From contig JABGQA010000081.1 of the NCBI GenBank assembly GCA_018644665.1, positions 174,160-238,159 on the forward strand: a DNA stretch of 64,000 nt. The letters run 5' to 3'. Position numbers and translations under genes: made by a program. The notes under the pieces are model-generated. The model was not told the origin of the DNA. It did not search any database and saw only the letters and a list, made by a program, of their open reading frames with translations. This stretch comes from Candidatus Poribacteria bacterium. Lineage in GTDB: Bacteria; Poribacteria; WGA-4E; GCA-2687025. Shown piece by piece: positions 16,132 to 25,049 of the stretch (the first letter of the stretch is position 1; the number at the start of each line of letters is the position of its first letter).

Positions 16132-16611
16132 ATGGAAGTCAACGGATACGCCATCGAACCGGGCAGTAACCTGTTCGCCGCGAATCTGTCCAGCGCGGAA
16201 CTGAACAACGCCCCTCTGCGATCGGCAATCCTCTGCTCGGCCAGCTTGCAGGGCGCGACGCTCGAAGGCGCCACCCTGTGCGCGGCCGACATGCGCCAGG
16301 CGATCCTCACCGACGCGAGCTTCGAGAAGGCCCAACTCGCCGGGGCAAACATGTCGAGCTCGTTCCTGTATCGCGCCAACCTCACCGAGGCCGATTTGCG
16401 CGACGTCCTGCTGGGCGAGGCGGAACTGGGCGAGGCCGTGCTACGTCGCGCCGATCTGCGGGGCGCGGACATGCGCGACTCGAAGCTCGAAGGAGCCGTG
16501 TTCACGGGCGCCGACCTCGACGACACCCGCCTAGAAGGCGCGGTGTACACGGACGACACGCTGTTCCCCGCCGGATTCGACCCCGCCAAGGCCGGCATGA
16601 TCCACGCATAG
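16132..16611 (+). CDS. Pentapeptide-repeat protein 1
   Basis: This 159-residue protein starts at ATG 16132 behind GGAAGG. From residue about 15 to 135 it consists of A(D/N)LxxA-type pentapeptide repeats (ANLSSAELNNAPL, ATLEGATLCAADM, ADLRGADMRDSKL), which fold as a right-handed square beta-helix. The end, TLFPAGFDPAKAGM, is the usual cap of this family in cyanobacteria and others. There is no signal peptide, so it is probably cytoplasmic. Function of such proteins is mostly unknown; some mimic DNA and inhibit gyrase. The gene is preceded by a sigma-54 promoter. A second member lies at 29889-30320 with the same kind of cap. Confidence 0.88.
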   Translation: MEVNGYAIEPGSNLFAANLSSAELNNAPLRSAILCSASLQGATLEGATLCAADMRQAILTDASFEKAQLAGANMSSSFLYRANLTEADLRDVLLGEAELGEAVLRRADLRGADMRDSKLEGAVFTGADLDDTRLEGAVYTDDTLFPAGFDPAKAGMIHA

Positions 16612-16717
16612 TCCCATCTCCACCAACTCCGGTGGAATAATCCGGCGACCTGTGCATCAATGGTCATGAGACGCGCGCCACTGGGAGCGCGCGTCGGTAG
16701 CACAGGACCAGGGCCGG

Positions 16718-18907
16718 ATGAGCGCGACGCAACCCGCCACGATGTTCGAAGACGCGCCCACGGACGCCGCGCTCGTAGAGAGCGTCCGCACGGGCGACCG
16801 TGACGCCTTCGGCGCGCTCGCGAGGCGCTGCCATGGGCGCGTGGCGCGGGTCTGTCTCGGCATGACGGGCAACGTCGAGGATGCGGAGGATCTGCACCAC
16901 GACGCCCTCGTCGAGGCGTACATCAAGCTGCGACAGTTGCGCGATGGAGCGCGGTTTGCGCAGTGGCTGGTGGCGATCGCGCGAAACCTTGGGCGGATGA
17001 AGCTGCGCGAGCGCGTCGTCCCCGTAGAGGACGTGTACGCGGTCATGGACGCGCGCGTCGGCTCGGACGTTCACGCGCACGAGCAACTGGCCGTCGAGTA
17101 CTCGCGTCTCTCTCGACCTCACAGGACCGCGCTGGCTCTGCACTACTGGGAAGGCATGTCCTACGAGCAGATCGCGACGCTGCTGGGTGTGCCCATCGGC
17201 ACCGTGATGAGCCGCCTCCATAGAGCGCGCGCAGAACTCAAGGACCGCATGAACCGCCAACGCGACGGACAGGAGCAGGAGATGGCGACATCGGACGACT
17301 TCGTCGAGGACGTTCAGGCAGAGATCGACATCCTGAACGAGCTGTTCCGAGACGCCAAACAGCCGGTGGAACGCCTCTCGGTTCTGCTGGATAAGGACCC
17401 CGGGCGGATCGTGGAACTCCTGACCGTGGCCGATGGGCATCAGCTATGGGCCCGGCTCGGTAGGCTTGTGTCGTCTCTCGGGAGCGCGCCTTACGTGGAG
17501 CGCTTGGTCGCGGCGACCGACGACGACTCGCTGCTCGGACGCATGGGACGCATGCTTCGGTGGCTGGACAGGGCTGGCTTTGACGTGGTCCTAGACGGAG
17601 CTCTTGCCACCGACGCGGCGGTCAGGCGGCGCGCGCGCGTAGCGCTAAGATCGTGGATAGCGACTGACCCCGTCGCTGGCGACGCGGGAGGGCGCGCGTA
17701 CTGGCTCATCGCGCGCGTCCACGGCGACGCGGCGACACCGGAGGAACGAGCCGAACTTCTACTCGACCTGATGGAGGCTTCCGAGCACGCGTCGAGCCGG
17801 AACCTGCTCACCGAGTACTTGCTGTGCGATGTCGAGACGGCATCGCCACTGCTGATGGAGCGCTTCCGCGCGAGCGAGAGCCGCCCGGTCCTCCACGCTC
17901 TCGCCCGTACCGGGGCTCGCTTCTGCCGGGATGTGCTCGCCGAGCTAGGGCGCAACCCGGACGCAGACGCGGCTCGGTTCCTCGAAGCGCTCGCGGCCGT
18001 CGGGCGGAGTCGTGAGCCCGCCGACTCGAAGTGGGTGAAGCGCCCCGTCGCCGATCTCGCTCTGCGGCAGCGCTCCGTGGAGTCGGGGGCGCCGTATTCG
18101 CTGGAGGGTCTGGACGATCTGACGCTGCGCGACGTGGGCGACGTCATCCACCGCTATCTCGACGCTCCCGACCCAACGTTGCGTGCGTCCGCCGTGAGAG
18201 CGTGCCGGGCGGTGGCGGGGGACGGGGTCGTCGACACGCTGCTGGCGCGCATGTCGGACCCAGATGCCGCTCCACGCATCGAGGCGATCATCGGGCTCGG
18301 CGAACTAGGCGGCGGGGAGACCGTGGACACGCTGGCCCGCGCGAAGGAGTCGGACGACGCGCGCGAACGTGGCGCGGCGGACCAGGCGCTCGGACATCAG
18401 CGCTCGCGGGAGATCGCGGCGATCGTCGCCCGCTTGGAGCAGCAGCCGACGGACATGCCGGACGAAGAGGCGCGGCTCCTGCACGAGCCGCTCCGGTGGA
18501 AAGGGGAACGCGCGCACGAATGGCTGAAGTCGTCTGACTTCCGTTCCGACCCCGTTCCCCCGGAACCGTCCGCGGGAGCGAAGCCGCGCCGGGGCCGGCA
18601 TCAGCCGTCCGACACGTCACGTGAACGGCTCAGCAAGGTGCGTGGCGACGGCGACCCGCTGTTCCACGTGTCCATGGAGGCTGCCGTGCGCGCGCTCCCG
18701 GAGATCCGCCCGTATCCTGAGCGTGAGCTGACGTTCCTCATCGCTCAGGCCGTGGGCGATTACTCAACGACCCGGCGACGGCTCGTGATGGATAAGTCGT
18801 CCGCGATCATGCGCCGCGAGCGAGGCGTATACGAGTTCACGGAGCAGGGCGCTTCGTACTGGCGGATCGAGCGTCACATCGCAGAGCGCTACCTTCACGA
18901 CGCGTGA
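16718..18907 (+). CDS. ECF sigma factor fused to HEAT-like repeats and a DUF2087-like domain
   Basis: The single 729-residue frame begins with a complete ECF-type sigma-70: region 2 at about 18-90 (DAEDLHHDALVEAY, FAQWLVAIARN) and region 4 at about 120-175 (YEQIATLLGVPIGTV). From about 190 to 600 it continues as helical repeats with HEAT-like character (DPTLRASAVRACRAVAGD, IEAIIGLGELGGGETV). A linker rich in Pro/Arg follows. The last 85 residues (LPEIRPYPERE, TTRRRLVMDKSSAIMRRERG, YWRIE) resemble the DUF2087 domain, probably a DNA-binding winged helix. The extension may serve as a built-in sensor or anti-sigma-like control. There is no separate anti-sigma gene beside it. Confidence 0.82.
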   Translation: MSATQPATMFEDAPTDAALVESVRTGDRDAFGALARRCHGRVARVCLGMTGNVEDAEDLHHDALVEAYIKLRQLRDGARFAQWLVAIARNLGRMKLRERVVPVEDVYAVMDARVGSDVHAHEQLAVEYSRLSRPHRTALALHYWEGMSYEQIATLLGVPIGTVMSRLHRARAELKDRMNRQRDGQEQEMATSDDFVEDVQAEIDILNELFRDAKQPVERLSVLLDKDPGRIVELLTVADGHQLWARLGRLVSSLGSAPYVERLVAATDDDSLLGRMGRMLRWLDRAGFDVVLDGALATDAAVRRRARVALRSWIATDPVAGDAGGRAYWLIARVHGDAATPEERAELLLDLMEASEHASSRNLLTEYLLCDVETASPLLMERFRASESRPVLHALARTGARFCRDVLAELGRNPDADAARFLEALAAVGRSREPADSKWVKRPVADLALRQRSVESGAPYSLEGLDDLTLRDVGDVIHRYLDAPDPTLRASAVRACRAVAGDGVVDTLLARMSDPDAAPRIEAIIGLGELGGGETVDTLARAKESDDARERGAADQALGHQRSREIAAIVARLEQQPTDMPDEEARLLHEPLRWKGERAHEWLKSSDFRSDPVPPEPSAGAKPRRGRHQPSDTSRERLSKVRGDGDPLFHVSMEAAVRALPEIRPYPERELTFLIAQAVGDYSTTRRRLVMDKSSAIMRRERGVYEFTEQGASYWRIERHIAERYLHDA

Positions 18908-18989
18908 CCGTCTCACTCGCGAGAGCGGACGCCTTGGGCTATCCTGATGGCGTTGGGCAACAGTCGCCAACGCCACGCGGATACGCCCC

Positions 18990-19976
18990 ATGCTGTGCCG
19001 AGTCGCTCTCTCCCTTCTGCTTCTGTGCGCCTTCGCCCAGGAAGGCGAAGCTGACGTCGATGCGCGCGAGCCGTACACGGACGCTTTCCGCGCTCTGGCC
19101 GCAGGGCAGTGGGGCATGGCGTACCGCGGCCTGTCCCGCGTGCAGGACGAGCACCCCAACTCGGCATACGCGGCTCGTGCGCGGCGGCACGTGTTGCGAC
19201 TCGACGGGCTTGGGCTCGACATAGGCGCGCAGCCGGACCAGAGCGGACGCGCCGAGACGATGGGCTTTGGCGTTCTGTACGGCGCGTGGGCCGGGCTCGC
19301 CACGACGGTCCTCCAGGACGAAGACGACGACGAGAAGAGCCTTGTCGCTGGCATGATGCTTGGAGCGCCGGTCGCGCTCATCTCCGCGGCGGCCCTTACG
19401 CGCGGTCGCCCCATCACGCGCGGTCAGGCATCGCTCATCCGCCTGGGCGGGTACTTCGGGACCTGGCAGGGCGTGGGGCTGACGCTCCTCGGCCGGGGCA
19501 ACCCCCGCACGAACACTGCGATCGGAGCCGCGCTCGCCGGCGGGGTCACGGGGATCGGCATCGCGAGTCTGGCGGGAGCCGCCGCCAACCCGACCACGGG
19601 CGATGCCGCGCTCGTTAACTACGGCGCCCTGTGGGGCACCTGGCTCTCGTTCGCCGCCACGCAGGTCATCGGCGTGGACGACAGCGACGCCATCCTCGGC
19701 ACGACGCTCGCCGGGGGAGCGCTCGGGCTCGCCTCCATGGCGTTCGCCGCGCCGCGCCTGGACATGCCCGAAGGTCGCGCGAACCTCATCAGCCTGGGTG
19801 GCATCGCCGGGACGGTCATGGCGTCGGGGCTGCTTCTGCTCGTCGGAGCGGGCAGCCAGGAGGGCGCCATGGCAACAGTGACAGCGGGCGGGATCGCGGG
19901 GATGTACTTCGCAGCACGGGGGACACGGGGGTACGGCGCCGGGACCCCGGAGCGGGCTCGCGGAGGCGGGCGATGA
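18990..19976 (+). CDS. Gly-rich repeat membrane protein, paralogue A
   Basis: This 328-residue protein has a signal peptide (to about residue 17) and a short TPR-like helical pair (FRALAAGQWGMAYRGLSRV, HPNSAYAARARRHVL). The rest is several glycine/alanine-rich hydrophobic segments in which a unit of about 75 residues recurs: GQASLIRLGGYFGTWQG, GDAALVNYGALWGTWLS and GRANLISLGGIAGTVMA. The repeat looks like paired small-residue helices or strands in a membrane. No named family is recognised. Its stop overlaps the ATG of the next gene (ATGA), whose product has the same plan, so they are co-translated paralogues. Confidence 0.7.
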   Translation: MLCRVALSLLLLCAFAQEGEADVDAREPYTDAFRALAAGQWGMAYRGLSRVQDEHPNSAYAARARRHVLRLDGLGLDIGAQPDQSGRAETMGFGVLYGAWAGLATTVLQDEDDDEKSLVAGMMLGAPVALISAAALTRGRPITRGQASLIRLGGYFGTWQGVGLTLLGRGNPRTNTAIGAALAGGVTGIGIASLAGAAANPTTGDAALVNYGALWGTWLSFAATQVIGVDDSDAILGTTLAGGALGLASMAFAAPRLDMPEGRANLISLGGIAGTVMASGLLLLVGAGSQEGAMATVTAGGIAGMYFAARGTRGYGAGTPERARGGGR

Positions 19977-21178
19977 CGGTTGCTGGTCGTCCGCCACACG
20001 GCTTCTGGAGCGCCCGGCCCTGTCGCACCGCCTCGGACACCATCCTGGCCTTCGCCTGCGAGGGGAAGGAATCCAACGGTGGCGGGAAGTCACGGGGTCT
20101 GGACAACCGTGCGGCGGGGCGCACAATTCCGCGGATCATCGCGGCCTGGGCGCTGGTCGCGATCGCCCTGACATCCGCCGCCCAGTCCGTCGACGACAGC
20201 GCGGCGATCGCGGAGATAGAGGGACGGCTCGCGTACGAAGCGGCACTACAGTTCGCCGCTGACGGCGACTACGACGACGCCGCGGGTCGGCTGCGGTGGA
20301 TCGTGTCGCAGACCCCTGCCACAGAGTGGACGACCCGCGCTGTGGCCAAACTCGTCGAGGTCGAGACGCTACGGGACGCGCCTGAGGCCCTCTCCGGCAG
20401 TACGCGCGCGGCGCTGGTCACTTTCGGCATGGCATTCACGACCTGGTTGGGGGTCGGCTCCCTGATAGTCAGCGAGGCCGGGGACGCGGAAGTTCTCGGG
20501 CTGACGCTCCTCGCCGGGCCGATCGTCGGGCTCACGTACTCGCTCAGAGCCACGCGGGACACTTCTCTGTCTGACGGCCAGGCGTCGTTGGTGAATCTCG
20601 GCGGGGTCTGGGGGATATGGCAAGGCACGGGGGCCGCAATCGCGGCGAATGGCTCTGACAAGGAAACAACCGCCGCGAGCATGGCCGGAGGCGTCGTCGG
20701 TCTGGCGCTGTCGCGCGCGATCGTCGCGGGACGGACGGTCAGCTCGGGCGACGCCAGCCTCATCACGGCGGCGGGCGCGTGGGGCACATGGCTCACGTTG
20801 TGTGGGGTGCTGGCGGCAGACGTAGATCACACGGGAGTCGCGACGACATCGGTGATGTTCGGCGGCGATGCGGCGCTCCTCGCGGCGGCCGTCGCCGGGC
20901 CGAGCGGGATAAGCCGCGCGCGCGTTCGGCTCATCAACGCGGGCGGCATGGTCGGAGCGCTCTACGGCTGGGGAGCCACCGTGTTGGGTGAGATCGACTC
21001 GGACGGTGGGCGCTGGAGCGCCATCGGCGTTGGGACGGTGGCCGGGCTAGCGACCGGAGCATACCTGACACGCGACATGGACGGCGGGCCATCGAGGGTG
21101 GACTTCTTCTCCACCGATGAGCCGACGGCGACGCTGAGCGTGACGCCCGCGCTCGTGACGTACTCCGTTCCGTTCTAG
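19973..21178 (+). CDS. Gly-rich repeat membrane protein, paralogue B
   Basis: This 401-residue protein starts at the ATG overlapping the previous stop. About 55 residues precede a signal-like stretch (IIAAWALVAIALTSAAQS), so a shorter unannotated start is possible, but I see no ribosome site nearer to it. A TPR-like pair (ALQFAADGDYDDAAGRLRWI) is followed by the same repeat as in paralogue A: GQASLVNLGGVWGIWQG, GDASLITAAGAWGTWLT and ARVRLINAGGMVGALYG. The C-terminus ends in VTYSVPF, as in outer-membrane proteins. Function is unknown; tandem duplication with A is evident. Confidence 0.68.
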   Translation: MTVAGRPPHGFWSARPCRTASDTILAFACEGKESNGGGKSRGLDNRAAGRTIPRIIAAWALVAIALTSAAQSVDDSAAIAEIEGRLAYEAALQFAADGDYDDAAGRLRWIVSQTPATEWTTRAVAKLVEVETLRDAPEALSGSTRAALVTFGMAFTTWLGVGSLIVSEAGDAEVLGLTLLAGPIVGLTYSLRATRDTSLSDGQASLVNLGGVWGIWQGTGAAIAANGSDKETTAASMAGGVVGLALSRAIVAGRTVSSGDASLITAAGAWGTWLTLCGVLAADVDHTGVATTSVMFGGDAALLAAAVAGPSGISRARVRLINAGGMVGALYGWGATVLGEIDSDGGRWSAIGVGTVAGLATGAYLTRDMDGGPSRVDFFSTDEPTATLSVTPALVTYSVPF

Positions 21179-21208
21179 CTCTGCGGCGGCCGCAGGCGGA
21201 GGCCCTTC

Positions 21209-22072
21209 GTGCGCGATACGTACGACAGGATCGTGACGGCGCTCCTGCTGGCGCGCGGCCCGACGACACTCGCCGAACTCGCTGCGGCGGCCGACTGCGA
21301 CGCGGCGCTTGCGCAGGAGACCGTCGATGAACTTCGGGCGGACGGTCTCGTCGTGGTCGACGACGACGCCATCTGCTGGCGCGCATATACGCTGACCACG
21401 CGCGAGGAAATCGCGGCCTCGTCCTACGATCTGCGGCCGCATGACGAACCCGTCGCGATTCTTCAGGAGTACCTCGCGACGGAGTACACGCCGCCACCCC
21501 ACGCTCGGTACCTGGCCGTGTACCAGTGCTCCGCGCGTCGGCCTTTCTCGTCGTCGCCGTCGCACGGTTCCATCAACCACGCCATCGTCGCGGCGACCGG
21601 TTACCACCCGAAGCGTCATGCGGCGAAGTGCCCCGTGCACGTCGTCGTGTTGGCCGCCAAGGGCGGGCCGATCCCGTACGACCTGGAGGGCGTGTTTCCC
21701 GCATGCATCCGCGCGGAAGGGCTCGGACAGTTCAGTCCCGAGGAGTACGAGGAGGCGCGCGCGACGCTCGCGCAGTACGTGGCGCGCTACCTAAAGGCGC
21801 ATGCAGGGCATTACGACGGGATAGCGACGTTCACGTCGGGCCGATGGGCGGATGTGATGGAGGCCGCACGCTCAATGTCCGACCTGGATTTCCCGGTGCT
21901 GCCCCGATCCGACGGCCCCTCCCTCACGCGCGTGGGCGACACCGTGCCACACACGTACTGGCAGAAGCGCTGGATACAATTGGCGTTGGCGATCATGGGC
22001 ATGATGCCGGAGGACGAGCGCCACGCGGCCGAGGCGCGCTTGCGGGATATGGGCGCGGAATGGACCGGGTAG
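21209..22072 (+). CDS. ArcS-like (DUF5591-type) protein with N-terminal winged helix
   Basis: This 287-residue protein starts at GTG 21209 behind GGCGGAGG. Residues 1-60 look like a winged helix (DTYDRIVTALLLARGPTTLA, then LRADGLVVVDD). Residues about 95-215 resemble the core of archaeosine synthase ArcS (DUF5591): YLAVYQCSARRPFSSSPSH at 101-119, HVVVLAAKGGPIPYDLEGVFPA, and a later FTSGRW. The ArcS motif PC-x3-KPY-x2-S-x2-H is present as QC-SAR-RPF-SS-S-PS-H, with C107, S116 and H119 kept but P, K and Y changed. ArcS acts on preQ0 in archaeal tRNA; here a different nucleobase- or tRNA-linked role is likely. No TGT domain is fused. Confidence 0.6.
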   Translation: MRDTYDRIVTALLLARGPTTLAELAAAADCDAALAQETVDELRADGLVVVDDDAICWRAYTLTTREEIAASSYDLRPHDEPVAILQEYLATEYTPPPHARYLAVYQCSARRPFSSSPSHGSINHAIVAATGYHPKRHAAKCPVHVVVLAAKGGPIPYDLEGVFPACIRAEGLGQFSPEEYEEARATLAQYVARYLKAHAGHYDGIATFTSGRWADVMEAARSMSDLDFPVLPRSDGPSLTRVGDTVPHTYWQKRWIQLALAIMGMMPEDERHAAEARLRDMGAEWTG

Positions 22073-22148
22073 CCGTCGGTCCCCACTACACACGTGGCGC
22101 CCACATCGGACGACACATCACGAATCTCACGACGAACCGGAGCCGGTG

Positions 22149-24323
22149 ATGTTCCTACGAGATAGCTTCGCGGAGCGGGCCCGCCGGACGGCCCGCGCCG
22201 CCGCGTTCATGTGCGTTCTGTCCCTATGCGTGGCGGCGGCCGCCGCCGAGCCCCCCAACGCTCGTCGCGTGATCGCAGGCGCGCGACTGACCGAGGCGCC
22301 AACCATCGACGGGGACATCTCCGACGCCGTCTGGGCGGAGGCGAGTGTCGGTGAGACGTTCGTGGACCAGATCACGGGGTTGCCCGTCGCGGACCAGACA
22401 ACCTTCCGCCTCGGATACGACAAGGACGCCATCTACGTCGCCGCGCACTGCTTCGATGCGCGCCCGGACGAGATCGTCATGCGCGAGACGAAGCGCGACG
22501 GTCGCGTCCGCGACGACGACCACTTCGAGGTGAACCTCGACCCGTTCCACACGCATAGCTTCGGCGATTTCTTCCTCTTCGCGGTGAACCCTCTCGGAAC
22601 GCGGTACACGGAGGTGGCTGCGGCCAGAGCCGGGAAGGAAGAGTGGAAGGGCGAGTGGGAAGCGGCAGCCCGAGTCGTCGACGACGGGTGGACCGTCGAG
22701 ATGGCGATTCCATGGTCGATCCTCACCGTGCCGCAGGGCGACGAGGCGGTGACGATCGGTTTCAACGCGCATCGCGGGCACACGCGGCGGCGCGTATGGT
22801 CCTGGTACTCGAACATCGGGCAAGAATGGCGCAACGAGTACGCGGCCGACTGGACGAACGTTGCGCCGCCAGGGGCGAGCTTCCAGCCCGAGTTGCTGTT
22901 GCTGCCGTTCCTGGCAGCGGGAGCTTCCGAGTCCGACGACGCGTGGAGCGAGACGGGGCGGATCGGCGCCGATCTCCGGTATCGCCCGACGGCTCAACTG
23001 ACAACCGTGCTGACGGTGAACCCGGACTTCCGCAACGTTCAGAGCGAAGTGGAAGGGATCGACTTCTCGCGCGGAGAACGGTTCGTCGGGGAAACGCGGC
23101 CCTTCTTCCAAGAGGGCGGCGGGATGTTCCAGACGTCCTCGGGGCTCGGCTCGTACTTCTACAGCCGGCGGATCGAGCATGTGGATGTCGGCGCGAAGGT
23201 GTATGGGAAGCTCGCGCAGCGCACGGACCTGGGATTCCTCGCGACGTACGACATGGACGATCAGCACGAGGACTTCTGGAGCGTGCATCGCCATGATTAC
23301 GTCCTAAGCCTCACGCAGGGAGCGGGCGAGTGGGGGTCGTTCTCCGCAACGGGCGTCTTCAAGGATGGCGACGCGGAGACGAATTCGATACTCGCGAGTC
23401 GCGCCCGCGTGCGCCTGACGCGCCAGGTGCACATCAACTGGAAGTACGCGACGAACTCGTGGCGCGAGGGCTCGTCGGCGCCGGATATGGACGGCACGCT
23501 GTCGACGTTCGCCGTGGGCTGGGGCAACGGACGATTCTACTTCGGGCCGGACTTCTTCTACGTGACCGAGGACTTCCGCGCGTCGAACGGCTTCGTCGAG
23601 TTCCCGGGCCGCCGCGGAATCGCGTTCAAGGGCGGGTATGGCAACGAGTGGCGTGACACGTTCGTCCGGTCGGCGCATCTGGGGTTCTGGGGCGGCTACG
23701 AGGAACGGCTGGCAGGAACCGACGGCGTCGGAGGTTTCGACTCGCTGTTGGACCGGTTCGTGTCGAACGTGGATGACCGCGACGCGTACAGCGACTTCTT
23801 CCGCGACAGCCAGGGGTACTCGGCCTCGCTGGACACGCGGCACAACGTCTCGCTGTCACACAGCGGCTGGCGCGGCCACTTTCGCGAGGCGGATGCGCTC
23901 ACCTCGGACCTCGACCACGCGTTCGACTTCGACGTCGGCATCACGAACGCCGACCACTCGGCCGCGTACGACGTCGGGTTCAGCGCGGGCGAGTCGGACG
24001 AGACTCCGCGGCGGTTCATACGCCAGCGACTGTTCCGCCGCTGGGACCGAATCACGGCCGAGTTGCGGAACTCCCGGCTCAGGCACCACGAGCGCCTGCA
24101 ACAGCACATTCTGTCGGTGAACTACGACTTCACGTCCAGCGTCGGCATCGGCGGGCGGGTGATCCTGCGGCGAAACGAGACGCAGAACGACAACGACTGG
24201 AACTGGTACGTGTCGCTGCGAAGGTCGGGAGGCCGGGGAGTCGAGACGTTCCTGATTTTCGGGGAGCCCAACGGCGACACCTTCTCGCCGCGGATCGAGG
24301 GGAAGGTTCTCTGGCCGCTATAG
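22149..24323 (+). CDS. CBM9/DUF5916 outer-membrane protein
   Basis: This protein of about 724 residues begins at GTG 22146 or ATG 22149 with a signal peptide (to about residue 34, AAAAAEP). Residues about 40-240 form a carbohydrate-binding family 9-like domain (APTIDGDISDAVWAEA, FRLGYDKDAIYVAAHCFD, DDHFEVNLDPFHT, GWTVEMAIPWS). From about 245 on it matches the DUF5916 beta-barrel pattern (DFRNVQSEVEGIDFSRGERF, RPFFQEGGGMF) through many aromatic strands to the end. Such proteins occur widely in FCB-group bacteria and are thought to sit in the outer membrane; substrate is unknown. The last 6 bases overlap the convergent lipoprotein gene. Confidence 0.82.
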   Translation: MFLRDSFAERARRTARAAAFMCVLSLCVAAAAAEPPNARRVIAGARLTEAPTIDGDISDAVWAEASVGETFVDQITGLPVADQTTFRLGYDKDAIYVAAHCFDARPDEIVMRETKRDGRVRDDDHFEVNLDPFHTHSFGDFFLFAVNPLGTRYTEVAAARAGKEEWKGEWEAAARVVDDGWTVEMAIPWSILTVPQGDEAVTIGFNAHRGHTRRRVWSWYSNIGQEWRNEYAADWTNVAPPGASFQPELLLLPFLAAGASESDDAWSETGRIGADLRYRPTAQLTTVLTVNPDFRNVQSEVEGIDFSRGERFVGETRPFFQEGGGMFQTSSGLGSYFYSRRIEHVDVGAKVYGKLAQRTDLGFLATYDMDDQHEDFWSVHRHDYVLSLTQGAGEWGSFSATGVFKDGDAETNSILASRARVRLTRQVHINWKYATNSWREGSSAPDMDGTLSTFAVGWGNGRFYFGPDFFYVTEDFRASNGFVEFPGRRGIAFKGGYGNEWRDTFVRSAHLGFWGGYEERLAGTDGVGGFDSLLDRFVSNVDDRDAYSDFFRDSQGYSASLDTRHNVSLSHSGWRGHFREADALTSDLDHAFDFDVGITNADHSAAYDVGFSAGESDETPRRFIRQRLFRRWDRITAELRNSRLRHHERLQQHILSVNYDFTSSVGIGGRVILRRNETQNDNDWNWYVSLRRSGGRGVETFLIFGEPNGDTFSPRIEGKVLWPL

Positions 24324-24788
24324 GCTCGGGTCGGCCGGCGGGACATCTGGGATGTCGGGGAGTCCCTCGCGCAGGTCGCCGAGGATGGCGTCTATCTTCT
24401 TCGCGCGCCTTTCGAACTCGACATCGAGAGCCGCGATCCGCGACTCCAGGCTTCCCACGCGGTTTTCGACCGCCCTGCTGATCGCCCTAGTCACCAGTTG
24501 ACGCCCCCTGACGCGTGTGACACCGCGCTGCAGCACCGCCACACGACGCTCCACGGCGACGCGCTGCGCCTCCAACGCGTCCACCTGCGACGGTGGCTCA
24601 TCGGGGGCTGCGGCTGCCGCGGTGGCAGGGGCGACGGCGCCTACCTGGTCGGCTCGTGGCGCATCAGCCATGGCGCGTGTGGGACTGTACCCAGGCTCGG
24701 TCACTACGATGACGGGGCCAGGAAGGGCGCATCCGGCGTACAGGAGTGCCGCGGCCGCCAACAGATGTCTTGCTATGTGTTCCCGCAT
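24318..24788 (-). CDS. Coiled-coil lipoprotein
   Basis: This 156-residue protein has a short signal peptide with lipobox LLYAGC (C20), an Ala/Pro-rich linker to about residue 65, and a long amphipathic helix from about 68 to 140 (VDALEAQRVAVERRVAVLQRG), ending in a Pro/Asp-rich tail. It resembles small Lpp-like or outer-membrane-attached coiled-coil lipoproteins in layout only. It converges with the DUF5916 gene and overlaps it by 6 bases. Function is unknown. Confidence 0.66.
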   Translation of the reverse strand: MREHIARHLLAAAALLYAGCALPGPVIVVTEPGYSPTRAMADAPRADQVGAVAPATAAAAAPDEPPSQVDALEAQRVAVERRVAVLQRGVTRVRGRQLVTRAISRAVENRVGSLESRIAALDVEFERRAKKIDAILGDLREGLPDIPDVPPADPSL

Positions 24789-24975
24789 CGTGCGTCCACA
24801 GGGGTGGAGTTTGCGGCGCTGGGGCCGGCCGGGTCAGTCGGAATAGTGCCTTAAGCGCCGGGGAAATGAAAACGCGCGCGTCTCGGCAGCGCGTGCTGGG
24901 CATCGGCGAAGTACGCTGCGCCGCCAGCATCCCGCGGGGCCACGGCGACCGCCTCCAAGCGCATGTGGCGCAGGC

Positions 24976-25004
24976 TTCCGCCTATCTCCCGCGGGGGGTA
25001 TGCT
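24976..25004 (+). promoter_or_regulatory. Promoter of LRR gene 1
   Basis: TTCCGC is followed after 17 bases by TATGCT, with GG in front of the -10. The same -35, spacer and an almost identical -10 precede LRR gene 2 at 26742-26770, within an otherwise diverged gap. Confidence 0.5.
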
Positions 25005-25049
25005 CGTGCCTCGACGCTGGCGAACGCCTTCCTGGCGAGGAGGTACCCC

